64,000 nt of DNA from Calycina herbarum (lineage: Eukaryota > Ascomycota > Leotiomycetes > Helotiales > Pezizellaceae). Where the stretch lies: assembly GCA_001414485.1 (NCBI GenBank), contig LLEY01000005.1:62001-126000 (forward strand), in the 5' to 3' direction. The position numbers and the translations under genes are program-made. Positions 36,990 through 47,657 of the stretch are shown piece after piece; position 1 is the first letter of the stretch; the number at the start of each line of letters is the position of its first letter. The notes beneath the pieces were generated by a model that was not told where the DNA came from, searched no databases, and saw only the letters and a list, made by a program, of their open reading frames with translations.

Positions 36990-37406
36990 GAACGTAGACC
37001 AATGTCGGTCTCGGATGGGGATGGCGGTGATTGGAAGCCGGCTTTTAAGACATTTTAAAAAACTATTGGTGGCGAAGAGTTTGAGTCCAGTGGTCATGGT
37101 ATTGGAGTTTATTTGGAAGGATCCATCGAGGAACAATTGCCAGTAAACGAGAATATCCTGGAGCAAGAGATAAGGATCGACAGACAAGCCCAAAGAGTCG
37201 CGCAGCTACAATTAAAAATTGAACAACAACAGCTCAAAGTCCACCAGCAGGAACTCGTTGTCGAAAAACTTGAGCTAAGGATTGATAATTTGGAGTTGCA
37301 GACGAGTAAACTTGAATCACAAAACTCTAGAAAACGCCCACGAGCAAACAACAAGGCTGGTCGACCTTATGTCGCAAGAATCAGTGGGATGGAACGACAC
37401 CTATGA
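36990..37406 (+). pseudogene. array relic: lone C-terminal coiled coil
   Basis: The open stretch 37113-37406 has no good ATG. It repeats the coiled-coil end of copy 1 (IRIDRQAQRVAQLQLKIEQQ, then SRKRPRANNK, against the copy-1 segment ending NPRKRTH). Faint same-family sequence may start near 36990. No N-terminal domain precedes it. It is best read as the leftover of a duplicated copy 1. Confidence 0.65.
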
Positions 37407-38463
37407 TGTCCAGTATAGAACGGAACTTTTGGGAGATTTGGTTTTGATTGTGAGATAAGTGGAAGTGTAAGGTTCTCACCACGGACCTTATATAGTTTGG
37501 ACTACTTATTATTTAGCCCCTTCACTAGGCCGAATGGTACACTGGGAAGGATGAGTATCAGTGTTCTCGTGATCATTTGTCTTCCTATTCTAAATTGAAG
37601 GCACAATCACGACTACTGTCTTCCGCTTTGAAATTTTAGTATCTACCGCTGTTTTAGCTCGCTGTACTATTGTACTAGGAGGTTTTCACTCTAGTTACTA
37701 TTTCAAATTAGCGAGTTCTGCCAGACGATAATCATAGTCAAAATGATTGCACTCCTCATCTGGAACTTCAGTAATCAGAGGTGCTAGGTGTTACTCCTGG
37801 TGTATCTTACTAGTTGCTTTAACTGTGTGGATTCTTACAGAATCCATGTGCTCGCGACCTGCGATTTGGCTCAAACACGTGATAATAAAAAAACTCAGAA
37901 GCTGATATATCCACTTACGACGCGGAAATATGGTTTGGAATCTGTATCTTAGAATACCAGATCAGTTTAAATCGCTTCAATTGAGAGAATTTTGAAGATG
38001 GTAGTATTCACGTGGAGGCTTTCGGCCTCGGGGAGAATATCGGATTCGGCGTAAAATTCGCACCGCGCCAAGCAATAAAAAGCAAACAACTTCCTGACGT
38101 TCTCTTGAATAAAACATCCCCCTTTCACGTCAATTGCACCTGTCGCTTACCATGGTCGTCAGGAATTCGGCTTTCATCGCATCTCAATTCCACAGCCAAT
38201 GACCGCCATTTTACAGTAGTCACCAAACCCCACCTCGAGTTGTGAGAAAGAAAAAGTATAGATATTACTCCTGATTTGCCTTCGACCCTAACATTCTTCT
38301 AGTCTTCGTTTAAAAGTTTTAACTTTGCCTCAAAGCTACGAAACTTCTGATCAGACTGTTTTCATTACATTGCCCATCTCACGACACCGCACCCCAATTG
38401 AAGTCATAACCGTGGGACTATGACAACAGCAATGATCTTCAGTATCTATATTTGAATGTCACG
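37407..38463. other. intergenic/leader of array copy 2
   Basis: No gene seen. The last part probably contains a leader intron whose acceptor is cttcag just before 38441, placing the ATG at 38464 about 20 nt downstream, as in the other copies. A short upstream frame starting at 38419 would be removed by that splice. Confidence 0.45.
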
Positions 38464-39825
38464 ATGGTTCCCGCTTGGCTTTCCACCTTTCCTAAGGATG
38501 ATGCTCAAAAAAAGGCATGGCTTCTCAGCCCAGCCAATTGCAAATTTGGAAAGGCACCCATAGAGAATACGAAGCCATACCAAGCTCTTTTTGGTGAAAT
38601 CACAAACTTCAAATACTATAAACTCATTCGAATTGCAGAACCGATCCTCACCCCAGCACCAGGAGAGGTTGATAAGCCGATCGAGTGGCGGAAAGACAGC
38701 GACCTCATTGGTCGATTATCACGAGATATCACTGAGAAACTCATCACTGTCGAGATGAGTGATGATCCTTGGGCGGAGGAGTCGAGAACATGGATGAGAC
38801 GGTTTTTGTTCGCGAGTATGAGGCTTATCATGAGAAGGCACAGAGACAATAAAAGAAACCACAAGTTTGGAAAAAATAGACCGTATGATGTATGGCATGC
38901 TTCACAAAAAGAAAAACCCAAGGTTACAGCCTATGCATCTGTGCTATCTGAATCAGAAGACGATACTGGAGATGACCAATTCAAAGATCATGTACCAGCG
39001 GATCAAGATATGAGGAATAGAGATGGCGATAGCTCTGGGCTATCAGAATTGGAATCAAATTTCAGTGACCATCCCCAAACCTGCCCACAAGAAGAACAAG
39101 ATTTGCGGCAAAGGAACAGTGCAAAATTATCGGTGTCAAGCACTCGATTTGCCAGAACCGAAAAGCGTCAACAAGAGGATCAAAGCATAGCAGATGGAGA
39201 AGAAGCTGCTGAGAATCAGGAAATTGAATTTATCAAGGAACAAATTTCACGTAAGCGCAAACATATGGCAACAGATTGTACAAAACAACGACCGACAGCC
39301 CGGCCAGCGTCTTCTCACAGATCAGTTTGTTATGATCGGGAGCATGCGATAGGACGACACACGGAAGAAATATCGACACCCGAACGGGTTTCTATCTATG
39401 AAACATCAGAGAACGACCTCGAAGTTGGTGAACTTACGACAGAACCGATTTTTCATGATGGTCTGCCGATGATCAAGTCCGAACCCCAGGCAGTTTGGAA
39501 CTGGGACGACAATCCATCCGCAAACACAGCCTCTGTGCCACCCCTAGCAAGCCCACACCTTGCAAAGCTGATCGTAGATAGCGAAGAGCGAAGCCAGAAC
39601 CTGCGGGAACAGGAACTTACGATTGAGATGCTGAAACTTGATCGATTGAAGCTCCAAGTAATCAGATTGGTGCAAGAGGAAGAAGATTCACGTGATCTCC
39701 CAAAAACGGTTGCGGATATTGAGGTTTTGTTTCAGGAACAGAGGGTTGAAGAATTGAAGTTCGAGATAATGACGATTGCGGATACGAGAGCCAATCGCGA
39801 ACTTGAGAACGCTAGAATGGGCTGA
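38464..39825 (+). CDS. array copy 2: helical-domain/coiled-coil protein, intact
   Basis: Single open frame of 453 aa from the first ATG (38464); the frame extends only four codons further upstream, to a TTG. It is a family of unknown function. N-terminal domain, residues ~5-135: FPKDDAQKKAWLL, YQALFGEIT, ITEKLI, DDPWAEESRTWMRRFLFA. Here the usual VAW and PWL tryptophans are in DDPWAEE and RTWMRRF, so this is the most diverged copy. The middle (residues 150-330) is acidic and polar with a basic patch SRKRKHM. An I-K-S-E motif (SUMO-type consensus) is at 337-340. The C-terminal coiled coil, residues ~370-450, begins SEERSQNLREQELTIEMLKL. There is no signal peptide or membrane segment. It is probably nuclear or cytoplasmic; that is inference. 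Confidence 0.8.
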   Translation: MVPAWLSTFPKDDAQKKAWLLSPANCKFGKAPIENTKPYQALFGEITNFKYYKLIRIAEPILTPAPGEVDKPIEWRKDSDLIGRLSRDITEKLITVEMSDDPWAEESRTWMRRFLFASMRLIMRRHRDNKRNHKFGKNRPYDVWHASQKEKPKVTAYASVLSESEDDTGDDQFKDHVPADQDMRNRDGDSSGLSELESNFSDHPQTCPQEEQDLRQRNSAKLSVSSTRFARTEKRQQEDQSIADGEEAAENQEIEFIKEQISRKRKHMATDCTKQRPTARPASSHRSVCYDREHAIGRHTEEISTPERVSIYETSENDLEVGELTTEPIFHDGLPMIKSEPQAVWNWDDNPSANTASVPPLASPHLAKLIVDSEERSQNLREQELTIEMLKLDRLKLQVIRLVQEEEDSRDLPKTVADIEVLFQEQRVEELKFEIMTIADTRANRELENARMG

Positions 39826-40887
39826 TCATTGGGCATGAGTCTACACAGACAAAAATTCCCGCTTGGGGAAGAAGATATGGAGTTTGGAGGTTAGGGGTGA
39901 GAAAAAACAAGATGGGATTTTCGGGATAATGTTTACTTGGAGGCCTGGGGAGTTTGATTAGTACTTTGGAGGTATTCCGGGACCAAAACTTGGAGGGGAA
40001 TTCTGCCTATGTGAAATTTTAAAAGTGAGTATGATCCAAATCCAAAACAAATAGTGTAAAGCAACAATGAACTCCTCGTGTGTTTTGAGGACTTTATTGC
40101 AGTAAGAAAAGCCTTATGGGAAGTCTGATGTGTAATTTGGATTGCTCTAAGTTCCTTCCTGTCATCAAACAGTCTGATTTTACAATAAGACACTTCGAAA
40201 ACTCCTCGGAATTGCAATGGCTAAGAATCATTTCAGTTTGTAAGTTTTGTGTTGGAGTAGCAAGCTTTCTTCTGAGTGCACGTTCCCTGGTGAAATTTTG
40301 TTCGAGCAGGTTTAAAATATTTATGTTTGGATGCTAGAAACCAGGAAGCTACCTACCTACGATAGTCGCTCCTGCCTCATGGACCCCCCTCCCCGGGTGA
40401 CCGACCCACTTTGTCGGATAACCCACTCACTACCTCCAGCTTTTTACTTCAGGCAGCAACCTTTCCTTTCAACTTCTCTTCCTTCCCAACCAACATTCAT
40501 GACACAACACCAAATAACATTGAAACAACGTGCCCTCACGGGCTTTCTATCTTCTCCAAGATTCAATTTTGCCCCCAAGCCATACGACAATCTCTTCTCA
40601 AGTCTCGATCTTGGTCCTTGAACCTGAAGTGCACATAGTACAACAAAGGTGAGGACTATTTAGGTTCCTTAAGCCATACAGTGTGCCCTGCTACACATAG
40701 GCTTTGAGACTCGATTCATGCCTTTCTAATTGTTCGAAATTTTAACTTTTCACAGGCATTAACCACCAGTAATCACCTTCCAATCTCGAGTTTCACTTCG
40801 TGGTGCGTCAAGCACAGCTGGTAAGTTACTACTTTTCAGCTGCATCATTTTTCATAAAGAGGAAAAGGCTAATTTCAGTTAGTTAAA
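39826..40887. other. intergenic/leader of array copy 3
   Basis: No gene. A CT-rich leader at about 40330-40640 is followed by a donor caacaaag/gtgagg near 40650. A second donor/acceptor pair lies close to the start (acceptor atttcag near 40878), matching the leader layout of the other copies. Confidence 0.45.
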
Positions 40888-41767
40888 ATGGCAGCGCCTC
40901 GCTTCAACTTTCCAGCTCGTGATGCGAACCTTGCAATCGAATTTCTGAAAATGCAACCTACCGTGATTTTGAGTACGCCAAAATACTTCCAGCAGGTCAC
41001 AGCAATAAAAACCAGGACTGGTTAGATCTCGAGAGGTTGTTCGAACTCGTCACAACAATGAAAGTTCTGGTGTTACGCCAGACATCAAACGCTATTTTCA
41101 ATAAAGAGATGGGGAGAGGAAAACCGGAGATCCATATATGAAGAATGAGGCTCTCGTTACCAAACTTCTTTCGAAGATTAAGGACCAAGTGGTCGGATTC
41201 ATGCAGAGGCGCACAGTAGCATGGGTCGGCGTTGTGAAACCATGGTTGATAGCTTTTCTTGAGGCTTACATAAAGGTTCTCCTTGCCAAGTTCAATAATT
41301 CTGCTTCCGGTTCAAGAAATCGAGCACAAAAACCAGTTCCGTTGGAGGAGGACAAACTAGTACCCAAGCTTGAGGAGAACGCCCATGGTGGTTGACTTCC
41401 TATGAAACCGGCGGCCAAGAAAATAGGAAAGGGGGCATCTGCAGATCCAAAGGAAGTCATCATCATCGATAATGATGAACTGGAGGAAACACAGATCAAG
41501 CAAATGACGGATCGGAAACCAACAACAAAAATGCCTGTATCCTCCAGCTCGAATACCATCCCCACCTCAGACTCAAACACCATTGATATGCCTTCAGGCT
41601 TAGTCGACATCGAAGCAAGGCTTTTGGAGCGGAAGCTGGTTGTGGAAAGCTTAAAGTTGGACAGGTTGGAGCTAGATCGCGAACGTCTCCGGGAGGCTTC
41701 TAAGAAGAGACCTTCGCCCACCACACCCGACGAGAGTAAGACGAATAAGAAACCACGACAGCCATGA
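40888..41767 (+). pseudogene. array copy 3: paralogue broken by two frameshifts and a stop
   Basis: It starts ATG 40888 in the typical context (ttaaaatgg) and reads FNFPARDANLAIEFL. A 1-nt shift near 40945 moves the family sequence to another frame (TYRDFEYAK, DWLDLERLFELVT). A second shift near 41130 moves it again (MKNEALVTKLLSKI, VAWVGVVKPWLIAFLEAY). A TGA at 41393-41395 then interrupts the linker, after which the same frame stays open to 41767 with the coiled coil (ARLLERKLVVESLKLDRLEL) and the basic tail NKKPRQP. Domain order is complete, so this was a full-length gene; the lesions are not explained by splice sites. Confidence 0.82.
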
Positions 41768-43143
41768 CCACCGGATCTAGAAAACAGAGGTCGCTTGTGG
41801 TGCATATATCAGAAAAATGGTATGTATGATTTAGAAAGGGTAAAAAAAGACTCATAATCAGGGATTTCATATGGGAGGGGAATTATTCGGCATTTTCAAT
41901 GCATCGTTGGTTTACTGCGAGGTATCAGCTATCTTGAGAAGTCTTCTGAAATTCAAACATATTTACTATCACCGCTTTGGCAATGGTTACTGATGGCGTT
42001 TATTTATTGATGCATCATTATTTCCAATGAACCCAGAAACACTAACAGAAAAACTAACTATCGTAACTCAGTGAGATACACAGGCTGTCTTCCGAGTGCA
42101 CCTGCCATTTTTGGAAATTGTGTGAAATGTCTAGGATAATTGAAATTATTCTTCGAAAGTGTTTGGGAGAATTGGAAAGCCGAATTATTCATTCTCCCAA
42201 CCATTTAGAACAATTCTCTGTGAAGTAATAAATGAGGCAGGAGCAAAGCCTATATCCAATTTTGGGTCTGCGCCAAGACACAAGTTATTAAAAGGGAGGT
42301 AAAACAAGAAAGCGGCAGCAAATACTATGCCTGTGGTTCTGGTGTAATTTATTCACCATTTATATAATTGACCAATCCTGTTGCTGCTTTAAGTAGTGAG
42401 TCTAGTAAGCCAAGTTATTAAGTTATATTCTTCGAGATTAATAAGATTAATCAAATCAATTGAATAAAGTCCTGTATGTTTTAAAAGTATAGAGTATGAG
42501 GTACTCATCTAAGTAAGGTTTATATAATATAAGTAACCTAGAGAGTGTAGAAGACTTGAGTTATTTTGATAAAGTAGAGCTGTTGGTCATAGCAAATTCA
42601 GAATAAAGCATACCAGTTCGTGCCTGCGTACCTAGCTCATTTTTCCAATTTCTAGGGTAATTCAAGGTAATTAACCTAAATACTTGGGACAACTTGAAAT
42701 ATTGACCCAAGTGGCTTTGAACAATGAAGTCCAATTGTCTATTTACTGCTGCTTTTGTTGTTGAGGCAAGCAATGGGTGGAGTTCATGCTGCGCTAGTTG
42801 TGCACTAGTAATCGGTAGCCACTTCCTGGTTGTCTTGACCAAGCACCAACACCGACACTTCCGACGCGTCCCAAACACCACACATTGCACTTACAACCTA
42901 CATTTCGTCCTCCAAGCCTCCTGCGCGCTAAAGAGCAAGCAGAGTGTAAACAAAGGTAAGCATTCTCAGTTCGGTTAAACCATTGGATATTGTCTGACTT
43001 TCACTTGCCTTAGTCGCTTCCCTCTCACGCCCTCCTCGCGCCGACTTCCATTTGCTGTGGCTCAACCACGAACTAGTAAGACATGCACTACTTTGTGCAC
43101 CCCTTTTGCAATGGGGATATAACTGACTGGATTTAGTTTCAAA
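41768..43143. other. intergenic/leader of array copy 4
   Basis: No gene seen. It contains one dispersed repeat copy (42612-42745) and a CT/CA-rich leader ending in a probable intron: donor aaacaaag/gtaagc near 42956, acceptor gatttag near 43136. Confidence 0.5.
42612..42745 (+). repeat. dispersed short repeat, copy 2
   Basis: It contains tgcctgcgtacctagctcat, tctagggtaattcaaggtaa and acaatgaagtccaattgtct in the same order as the copy at 18.5 kb. It lies a few hundred bases before array copy 4. Confidence 0.55.
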
Positions 43144-44118
43144 ATGGAAGATGCGGATCACGATACTCGTTTGATCTTTCCTGATCACAATACAACCCTT
43201 GCAGTAAGATGGCTTCGAAACCCAATCAACTCCAATTTTGAATACCTCAAGAAGCGTCCTACTCAGCCACTCACCGCCTGGAGTGATGTCGAAGTGCTCT
43301 TTGGAGAGGTAACAACAATCAAGCAACATGACCTTCTCCGCGAGGCCTTCGTCCTCTTTGATGAAAATATTGAGCACAAGGAACACGCGATACCTTCACG
43401 AAACAAGACTTTGTGTGCAACCTTGAATAAGATTATCTTCAGCAAAGTGATTGAGTTTATGACCAAGTTTGAGGTCGCATGGGTTGAAGCAGTAGGACCG
43501 TGGCTGCGAGGGTTCCTTGAAGTGTATATCAAAATTCTTCTCAGCCGATATCACACCTTTGTCGGCCTATCAAAAAGATCAAGGACAAGGAAGCCAGCGG
43601 CATCAACGGCATCGGGATTGAAACCACGTATCCAGGAGCGTCATTTGGTTGAGCTTGGGCCAGAAATAGAAGAAGGAGAAGATATGGCACCGAAAATTAA
43701 GCAGGAGCTTGTTGAATTGGGTTTCGCGGAAGGGGGAGACGAGCATGTGGCATCACAGGAACTAGCAGACGCAACCGACGACGATTCCCTCGAAGTTTTG
43801 CACAGCGAGGATGATGTATTGGCTCTCGAAGACTTTGATATGCAACAATCACGTCGCAGCTCCGACTCGATCCAAGCAGCCGCCTCTAATACCTCCACGT
43901 TGACCGCCAGCAAACTAGCAGATCTTGATACCATGGTTCTTGATCAGAAGATTCTGCTAGCGGAGCTTAAATTGGAGCAAATCAAGCAACGACAAGTGTT
44001 GGAAGAAATCAAGTTATCCAAACTAGAGATGGAGAGAGCCAAGGTTAGAGAGGAATACAAGAAGAGACTTTCCTTGGGAGGTTCGACACCTTTGGAAAAG
44101 AGACAGCGACGAGCATAA
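43144..44118 (+). CDS. array copy 4: helical-domain/coiled-coil protein, intact (type member)
   Basis: Uninterrupted frame of 324 aa from ATG 43144, a few bases after a leader-intron acceptor. I take it as the reference for the family. N-terminal domain, residues 9-136: FPDHNTTLAVRWLRN (12-26), AWSDVEVLFGEVT (45-57), a helix at 60-75, SKVIEFMTKFEVAW (100-113), VGPWLRGFLEVYIKILLSRY (117-136). The linker is basic then acidic, with IKQE at 185-188, a good SUMO-attachment consensus. The C-terminal coiled coil runs from residue ~258 to 305 (VLDQKILLAELKLEQIKQRQ), and the basic end is LEKRQRRA. There is no signal peptide or membrane helix. No known family recognised; a nuclear role is inferred from the basic tail and the SUMO-like site. 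Confidence 0.85.
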   Translation: MEDADHDTRLIFPDHNTTLAVRWLRNPINSNFEYLKKRPTQPLTAWSDVEVLFGEVTTIKQHDLLREAFVLFDENIEHKEHAIPSRNKTLCATLNKIIFSKVIEFMTKFEVAWVEAVGPWLRGFLEVYIKILLSRYHTFVGLSKRSRTRKPAASTASGLKPRIQERHLVELGPEIEEGEDMAPKIKQELVELGFAEGGDEHVASQELADATDDDSLEVLHSEDDVLALEDFDMQQSRRSSDSIQAAASNTSTLTASKLADLDTMVLDQKILLAELKLEQIKQRQVLEEIKLSKLEMERAKVREEYKKRLSLGGSTPLEKRQRRA

Positions 44119-44507
44119 CCAGTCGAGCATGGGAAAAACGGGGTCACGTGTAGTGTGGACGTTATGGAATAAGGGAAGCCAACATATCACAAGGGGTTGT
44201 ATGTAAGCGGCGGGTATGTATTGTTTAGCTTTTAAGTGTCCGAATGGTTTAGAAGAATGACGAACTTTAAATGCTAGTTCTTCGAGGCCAACTCGCACAG
44301 TGTAAGGCATTATACAAAATAATCTGGAATAAACAGTACTTCTTCAAGGTCATTGACCACCGCTAATAAAAAGTTATGAGAAAATGTCAAATGCAATGCA
44401 GCGTGACCATAGCAGACGGTTTTCTTGCCCAAATAGCTTCAGAAGTATTTAGGTAAAGACATTGCAGCTTAATTGGCACCTTTTTCAATCCTCTTTTGGC
44501 CCTCTTT

Positions 44508-44640
44508 ATGCGCGCCTTCCTTCTCGTTGTTCTAACTCCATAGCATAATTCAAAGTATTTACCTAGATATTCTAGGACAATTGAAGGTCATTGTTCTAAA
44601 TGTTTAGGTTAATAATTTGAATTATCCTGAGCAGCTGGAA
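44508..44640 (+). repeat. dispersed short repeat, copy 3
   Basis: It has gccttccttctcgttgttct, then agcataattcaaag and taggacaattgaaggtcatt, in the same order as the other copies but more diverged. Confidence 0.45.
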
Positions 44641-46249
44641 CAACGAAAGCAATTTGCTACAGATTTTTATGGTCTAGTGCAAGATTGGAATGATATAAAC
44701 ATCGAATACTCGATGAAAAACAAATCATTGCAATCTTATTACTTCTTCCTTGTGTTCTAGAAGTCTTCATATGGTTTTCTTATACTCATTTTATTGGGTT
44801 GAGTGAGGAACCTGTAATTTGCCTTTTCTATCACCAAGCGCCGGGTTATAACGGAAGGATCAAGGATTCTTTGTCGAACTCAAACGTATGGGATGTAACG
44901 CGATTGCAATTCGTGGGGTGGTATAAAGCAAAGCCAACGTCGCCAATCATGAGTTTGCTTTATCTAGCCTTGCAGCTCCGGGATTTTATGGTACTTCATG
45001 TCTCTTAAGGACCGGCAGACTGTTCAAATTGTAGATAGCATGTGGTTGTTTTTGGCTGTGGTCGTCTAAGTCCTAGGAGGTATTTCAGCATGATATCTCA
45101 AGTGGGGCTAGTACAGGTAGAGGTGGTTCTCGTATATATAGCTAGCTGCCTTTGAAGTTGATCAATGGCAAGGTTGCCACATAACCCCCGGGTTTGGAGA
45201 ATATAAGTGGCAGTAATTAGCGATCCAAAAAAACACCGGAATCCTCAGGTGGACAAATCGCAGAAAAACCAAAGAAAAATACCAGTGGATGCAAAGGTTA
45301 CCAGTTAGCCAAAAACTCAAATTCGTAAGTCCTTTACATGGCTTTGGTTGAGATTCCGGGTTGCCCTAAGCCGGTCGCGAGGTAGCCTCGCTTAGCTGTT
45401 GCGCGTTGCTGAAACGAAAGGTGAATGAAATGGGTCACCAGCGAAATAGCTGCAGTGCATAGACATAATCGGTACAATAGTGAAATACTAATAATAGTAG
45501 AGTTTTCAGGCTTTCTGCGAAATTGCGACGCACCCTCGTTGACCTGATATTAAGTTTAGTACGTTCGGGTTAAACTTGGTCGATAGACCGTTGCTTCGAG
45601 ATAGATGATATTATCCTTCTTTATTGTGTTCCCGCCGTGAAGACAAAGGTATGGCTTTCTAGAGTCTTTGAAACTCAACTTACAACTTAAAATTACTCAG
45701 AATGTAGTTTTCAGTTCTAATATATTTCAAAACCTTCAAGTGTCCGAACGGTTTGGGAGAATAGCTAAGTCTGAATGCTTGTTTTACAAAACAAACGGAC
45801 ACAATATAAGACATTGTCCGAGTTAATCTGGAATAATATGTAAGAATTCTTCAAGAGCTTCTGGGACAAAGTTCTTACTGGCTATGGCGAAGGACAACTG
45901 ACGACAAGCACTTAGCCACATAAGACTCAGAAATGAACGTTTCATTTTTTTAATGCAGTGCGGATCCATACTACATGAATTACTTGGCTAGTTAGCTTCA
46001 GTGGTATTTATGCAATTAAATTGAAGCTTCTTCGCCACACTGGTTCCAGTCTAATTCCAGCCACTGTTTTCAAAAAATAACTGTGAATGTCTAAAATCTC
46101 TGGATTAATAAATGAGAAAAGCAACTTGGGCGTGTATCAAAATAAGATATAGGTAGGTTGAATTTAAATTGTTGTATTGTAAATAAGTCGCTTCTCCTTG
46201 GGGGTGGGGGGTTCGCACTGGACAGTAAAAGTGACTGTAAATACTTCAG

Positions 46250-46346
46250 GTTCGTACCTGCCTACCTCTCTCGTTATTCTAACTCTTTAGGACAACTGAA
46301 GGGAGTTATCCTAGTTCGTTTGGAACAATGAAGTTCAATTGTGCTG
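46250..46346 (+). repeat. dispersed short repeat, copy 4
   Basis: It contains cgtacctgcctacctctctc, ctttaggacaactgaaggga and ggaacaatgaagttcaattg. It lies about 400 bp before array copy 5, a position similar to that of copy 2 before array copy 4. Confidence 0.5.
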
Positions 46347-46733
46347 TAGGGTTGGAACAATGAGAAAACGTCGAGCGAGACTGTCAGTTGTGAAACATCA
46401 GAGAAAGGATCGAGTTTCTGCATGTAGCTTTTACGAGAAGTTTCTAGACCTGTACCAGGGCGGGGGGATAATGTATATGTTGTCGCTTCACCAGTGCCAC
46501 ATTGCTTCAAAGTTATCACTTCCTTATCTCTCAACCAAACACCGCCAAGTGCAACTTTGGATACATGCGGAGATCTCTCCTGAGAAGTGACGAAACCCCG
46601 GAGACTTGCTTTTCGAGCATTACAAGGTGCAAACGGAGGTGAGTTCTTTTTCTATTTTTCAACCCGTATTAAAAGTTGCACAAACATTGGCTGCAAATGC
46701 AAGAATTAGCTAATTATCGTCAGTTCCAACGAA

Positions 46734-47657
46734 ATAGCCCATGCCAACAGACTCCTCTTTCCGGATGATTTGGAGCAGGCAAAGAAATGGCTTCAAGACT
46801 CAATCAATTTCGACTTCGAATACGTTAAGTACATTCCTATTACACCATCTGCAAGCTGGACGAAGCTGGGATTGCTTTTCGAAAAGGTCACCACAGTCAG
46901 ACAGTCTATTCTTGCCCGCGAAGCCAATGCACTCTTCGATCGAGGGCCTACAAGAGATAAGGTTAACCATGCAATGCTAGTCAAAGAGCTCTGTGAAAAG
47001 ATCCTCGATATGATGACTGAATTTCGGGTACCATGGGTCGGAGTTGTACGACCGTGGTTGTGGGGATTTATTGAAGCGTATCATAAGTATCTCCGAACCC
47101 AACATTCTAAAGCTTCGCATCGCTTGAGGAAGAAGGAGAAGTATGTGAAGATAAAGGAAGAGTTTGGTTGGGATTCATACCTCCCGCCAGATATCGAGAA
47201 AAAAGGGACCGGAGAAGACGGAGAGGAGGAAAAAGAGGAGGACGGGGATGGTGGAGAACCGGCGGAAGCTGAGCGAAAAAAACATGGTCTGGTCGCACAG
47301 GAATCTGCAGCTGGGGGTTCTCTCAGGCTATTGGGTAACGACTTTATCCCAACACCAAAACCTCGCATGAATGAGTCCAATCAATGTGCCTCCTTTACAC
47401 CATCGAAGCGAGCAGATATCGAGACCGTGGTTTTAGAGAAAAGAATTCTGCTGGAAGAACTGAAGCTAGCAAAGATAGAGCAGCGTCAAGTTTTGGAAGA
47501 ACTGAAGTTATCCAAGCTTGAATTGGAGAGAGCCAAGGTTAGAGAGGGATTCAGGAAGCGTTTTTCATCGTCAGAAAGTAATTCGTCCTCATTCAACGAC
47601 AATATGGAGGCAACTTCGAGTTCGCACAGTTTGGGAAAGAGAAAACATCGTGGATAG
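46734..47657 (+). pseudogene. array copy 5: open frame with lost start codon
   Basis: By alignment with copy 4 the start codon should be at 46734-46736, just after the leader-intron acceptor (cgtcag near 46723), but the codon is ATA. From there the frame is open for 307 codons to TAG at 47657: NRLLFPDDLEQAKKWLQ, WTKLGLLFEKVTT, VPWVGVVRPWLWGFIEAY, a linker with IKEE (47151-47162), a coiled coil (VLEKRILLEELKLAKIEQRQ) and the tail LGKRKHRG. The next in-frame ATG is about 80 codons in and would cut the domain. The nearby ATG at 46741 is out of frame. It could start from TTG 46770 or another non-AUG codon, or be a fresh pseudogene. I label it pseudogene with that caveat. Confidence 0.65.

Larger units (their letters stand above)
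44119..46733. other. 2.6-kb region with duplicated flank, possible site of a lost copy
   Basis: The 3' flank of copy 4 (44233-44354) is repeated at 45737-45862: aagtgtccgaatggttt against aagtgtccgaacggttt, then a shared taatctggaataa and attcttcaag-like end. A second upstream-type repeat lies at 44508-44640 and another at 46250-46346. No family coding sequence lies between, which suggests that a whole copy was deleted. A leader intron for copy 5 lies at about 46640-46724. Confidence 0.55.

Noticed and set aside
38012..38245. 77-codon frame before array copy 2
   Set aside because: Lies in the probable leader; no similarity to the family and no conservation among copies.
44799..45008. 69-codon frame between array copies 4 and 5
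   Set aside because: Does not match any part of the family and begins at TTG; chance frame in the supposed deletion region.
46741..46980. 79-codon ATG frame overlapping array copy 5
   Set aside because: Out of frame with the conserved domain; ATG present by chance just after the lost start.
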